DNA from: Phycisphaerae bacterium
GTDB taxonomy: Bacteria > Planctomycetota > Phycisphaerae > Phycisphaerales > SM1A02
DNA: 7,000 bases
Direction: 5' to 3'
Assembly: GCA_002862325.1 (NCBI GenBank)
Contig: PKCT01000288.1
Coordinates: 1-7,000 of the forward strand
The notes below the pieces were generated by a model that made no database searches, had not been told where the DNA came from, and saw nothing but the letters and a program-made list of their open reading frames with translations. The translations under genes and the position numbers were made by a program. This document shows positions 4,934-7,000 of this stretch, one piece after another; the stretch's first letter is position 1; every line of letters begins with the position of its first letter.

Positions 4934-6886
4934 GTGAGCCGCTTCGATATCGAACGACTGCTGCGAGAACTCGGCGACGACGCCGACAAGGCGACTTCGG
5001 CCGAATCGGCGCCGACCTCCGAACCGTCGAAGGAGAGCGATGCGATCCGTCCGCCCGACTTCCGGACCGGCGACGGTCTCGGTACGGAGATCGATCCGAA
5101 TCAGGCCCTGGGGAAGGAGACGGTCGCACCGACCCGTCCCGACGATGCGCTTCGAGATCTCTTCGTCCCGGACGGTCCGTCGGGCGCGATGGGCATGGAC
5201 CTCCTGGGGTTGCTGCTTCAACGGCAGGAGATCACCGACGAACAGGCGAACGGGGTACGCCGGCGTCTGGAAGGTCAGCCCGACGGATCTCCCGCGGAGA
5301 TCCTGATGGAGCTCGGCATCGAGGAGTCGGTCGTCCAGTCGGCGACCGCGGAACTCGCCCGGATCCCGTTCCTGCGCATCGACGAGGCCCAGATCGATCC
5401 GGATCGTCTGCAACAGCTCGGTACCGAATTCTGTCTCGACCGTATCGTCGTTCCCATCAAGACGAGCGGCGCACGAACCGTGGTCGGAACCACCACCCCG
5501 GACGACGTCTTTCTCCTCGACGACGTCAAGCGTCGATTGGGGGTCTCCGTCGTACGGCACGTCCTGGTCTGTCGCAGCGAGGTCGAAGCGGCGCTCATCG
5601 CGATCACCGGAGGGGGAGACGTCGGACCGACCGATGTGGAAGCGATCCTCGCGGACGTCGACGAGGACGACGTCGAGTTCGAGAAGGAAGTCGAGGATTC
5701 GACGGATCTCGAGGCCGAGGCCGAGAGCTCTCCAGTCGTCCGTTACGTGAATCACATCATCCAGAGCGCCCTTCAGGAGGGTGCGTCCGACATCCACATC
5801 GAACCCGGGGAGAAGCACCTCAAGGTGCGAATGCGCATCGACGGCATCCTCTTCGAGATGATGGCGCCCCCTCGGAAGATGCACGCGGCGCTCACCAGCC
5901 GCATCAAGATCATGGCGAACCTCGACATCGCCGAACGCCGGCTCCCGCAGGACGGCCGGATCCGGGCCACCGTCTCGAATCGAAAGCTCGATCTGCGCGT
6001 CTCCACCATTCCCACGGGTCACGGTGAGAAGACGGTCATGAGAATCCTGGACGATCGAGCCATCCAGGTCTCGCTCGACGATCTCGGCTTCTCCGAGGAC
6101 ACCCTGCTGATCTGGAAGAAGCAGATCGAGCAGCCGCACGGCATCATCCTGGTGACCGGTCCGACCGGTTCGGGCAAGACGACGACCCTGTACGGATCCA
6201 TGCGACAGATGGATCTCCAGCGACTCAACGTGTCGACCGTCGAGGACCCGATCGAATACGCCCTCGACGGGGTGACCCAGATCCAGACCCACAGCGCGAT
6301 CGACATGACGTTCGCGCGGGCCCTCAAGGCCCTTCTCCGCCAGGACCCCGACGTGGTCATGGTCGGTGAGATCCGGGATCACGAAACCGCTTCGACCGCG
6401 GTCCAGGCGGCGCTCACCGGACACCTTGTCCTGTCGACCCTGCACACCAACGACGCTCCGAGCTCCATCACCCGGTTGATCAACATCGGGGTGGAGCCCT
6501 TCCTCGTCGGAGCCGCGCTGAACGGCGTGCTCGCCCAGCGGCTCGTTCGTCGGATCTGCCCCCAGTGTGCGGGAGAGACGCCGATGACCGACGAACTCCG
6601 AGACTTTCTCGCCGTGCACGGCATCGATTCCGAATCACTGCCGATCGGACAGGGGTGTGATGCGTGCCGTCAGACCGGCTACGCCGGCCGGGTCGGACTC
6701 TATGAACTCCTGGTGCTCGACGATCACCTCCGCGATCTGATCGCGTCCAACCCGAACGTGACGGAGTTCCGTCGCATCTGCTGCGAACGCGGCATGGTGA
6801 CGCTTCGTGAAGACGGCTTCCGAAAAGTCTCCGAGGGGCGGACCACGGTGGAAGAGGTTCTGCGCGTCACCGAAGCGACGATCTGA
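4934..6886 (+). CDS. pilB: PilB/GspE-type assembly ATPase
   Basis: Hexameric cytoplasmic ATPase driving pilus or pseudopilus assembly. The 650-residue product (GTG at 4934) has a low-complexity N-terminus (1-80), an MshEN/GspE-N-like domain (about 86-226), an acidic linker (about 235-266), the N2 domain starting VVRYVNHIIQSALQEGASDI (268-287), and the RecA-like core. Motifs: Walker A GPTGSGKT (409-416), Asp box STVEDPIEY (434-442), Walker B DPDVVMVGEIRD (471-482), His box TGHLVLSTLHTND (495-507), and a zinc-type tetracysteine set CPQC (542-545) and CDACRQTGYAGR (575-586). The catalytic core looks intact. The tetracysteine domain and E-type layout separate it from PilT. PilB and GspE are hard to tell apart; the PilMNO neighbours favour pilB. 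The gap to the previous gene is 37 bases. The MshEN-like repeats are degenerate, so c-di-GMP binding is uncertain. Last gene of the run. Confidence 0.92.
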   Translation: MSRFDIERLLRELGDDADKATSAESAPTSEPSKESDAIRPPDFRTGDGLGTEIDPNQALGKETVAPTRPDDALRDLFVPDGPSGAMGMDLLGLLLQRQEITDEQANGVRRRLEGQPDGSPAEILMELGIEESVVQSATAELARIPFLRIDEAQIDPDRLQQLGTEFCLDRIVVPIKTSGARTVVGTTTPDDVFLLDDVKRRLGVSVVRHVLVCRSEVEAALIAITGGGDVGPTDVEAILADVDEDDVEFEKEVEDSTDLEAEAESSPVVRYVNHIIQSALQEGASDIHIEPGEKHLKVRMRIDGILFEMMAPPRKMHAALTSRIKIMANLDIAERRLPQDGRIRATVSNRKLDLRVSTIPTGHGEKTVMRILDDRAIQVSLDDLGFSEDTLLIWKKQIEQPHGIILVTGPTGSGKTTTLYGSMRQMDLQRLNVSTVEDPIEYALDGVTQIQTHSAIDMTFARALKALLRQDPDVVMVGEIRDHETASTAVQAALTGHLVLSTLHTNDAPSSITRLINIGVEPFLVGAALNGVLAQRLVRRICPQCAGETPMTDELRDFLAVHGIDSESLPIGQGCDACRQTGYAGRVGLYELLVLDDHLRDLIASNPNVTEFRRICCERGMVTLREDGFRKVSEGRTTVEEVLRVTEATI

Positions 6887-6915
6887 GGGATCGGATGCCC
6901 GACCGCGGATCAGAT
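6881..6915. terminator. Inverted repeat spanning the convergent gene ends
   Basis: ATCTGA (6881-6886) and TCAGAT (6910-6915) are perfect inverted repeats, with an inner TCGG-ATGC-CCGA hairpin (6891-6902). Each arm contains the stop codon of one convergent gene, both ending in ATC TGA. There is no T-run on either side, so a bidirectional terminator is possible but weak, and the outer arms may match only because both genes end in the same codons. Confidence 0.3.
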
Positions 6916-7000
6916 GAACGCGCATATCGTGAGCTGGAGCCAGATCGCCGCGGCGAAGCCGACCTTGGCGACGGTGCCGGCGACGCGGCCGGCCGCGGCC
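6910..7000 (-). CDS. C-terminal end of a hydrophobic membrane protein (5' end outside window), possibly DUF456-like
   Basis: Only the last 29 codons are present, reading leftward from 6999 to the TGA at 6912-6910. The tail contains GRVAGTVAKVGFAAAIWLQ followed by LTICAFI and a stop: a glycine/alanine-rich turn, one lysine and a hydrophobic membrane-like helix. Nearly every codon (28 of 29) ends in G or C, matching the third-position bias of the neighbouring genes, which supports real coding on this strand. The G-R-x-x-G-T-x-x-K pattern before a final hydrophobic helix recalls the C-terminus of DUF456 membrane proteins; that assignment is a recollection from a short stretch and is tentative. 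It converges on pilB with 23 bases between stops. The competing reading is a plus-strand gene from an ATG at 6895; its codon bias is weaker and its product is unremarkable. Confidence 0.6.
   Translation of the reverse strand, partial: AAAGRVAGTVAKVGFAAAIWLQLTICAFI

Noticed and set aside
4913..6619. Long open reading frame (568 codons) on the minus strand opposite pilB
   Set aside because: It lies wholly opposite a gene with intact ATPase motifs. Its product is an Asp/Arg/Val/Leu-rich sequence without recognisable motifs, the typical mirror of GC-rich coding DNA.
6895..7000. Possible plus-strand gene from ATG 6895, with GAGGGA four bases upstream, directly after pilB
   Set aside because: The ribosome site is attractive, but the product (starting MPDRGSDERAYRELEPD) resembles no expected pilus gene and has weaker third-position G/C bias than the minus-strand reading, which gives a membrane-like C-terminus. 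Not excluded: sequence past 7000 would decide.
1..7000. Frequent CGATCG/GATC palindromes, including GCGATCGC resembling cyanobacterial HIP1
   Set aside because: Only a few full octamers were noticed; the rest follow from common GAT/ATC and CGN codons in GC-rich genes. No clustering was seen by eye.

Overview
The window is GC-rich and gene-dense, with strong G/C bias at third codon positions. It looks like an ordinary chromosomal segment of an environmental Gram-negative-type bacterium. Two things point, as inference only, to a planctomycete (possibly Phycisphaerae): a futalosine-pathway menaquinone gene, and a divergent pilM-pilN-pilO-(pilP-like)-pilB cluster whose PilN carries FLPDDY where canonical PilN has NLLP. 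No tRNA, rRNA, CRISPR array, insertion sequence, phage gene or sign of recent transfer was seen.

Layout: (1) 2-814, the 3' part of hisS (histidyl-tRNA synthetase), cut by the window edge. (2) 820-1461, mqnB-like futalosine hydrolase, starting 5 bases after the hisS stop and probably co-transcribed with it. (3) 1462-1634, a 173-base gap with three possible RNA hairpins, the only sizeable non-coding stretch; it probably holds the promoter and leader of the next operon. (4) 1635-6886, five same-strand genes: pilM-like, pilN-like, pilO-like, a bitopic protein with a PilP/GspC-like C-terminal part, and a pilB/gspE-type ATPase. (5) 6910-7000, the 3' end of a convergent gene on the minus strand encoding a hydrophobic C-terminus.

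How the genes fit together: PilM (cytoplasmic actin-like protein), PilN and PilO (bitopic inner-membrane proteins with coiled coils) and the PilP-like protein would form the inner-membrane alignment platform of a type IV pilus or type II secretion-like machine. The PilB/GspE ATPase would power assembly of its pilus or pseudopilus. The secretin, the platform protein PilC/GspF, the retraction ATPase PilT and the pilins are not in this window, and the operon appears to end at pilB because the next gene is convergent. Whether the machine is a pilus or a secretion system cannot be settled here.

I found no convincing evidence for a wholly new system. The points of most interest are departures from textbook components: the membrane-anchored PilP-like protein without a lipobox, the altered PilM-docking motif of PilN, a low-complexity insertion in PilM, and a degenerate MshEN-like N-terminus on the ATPase.
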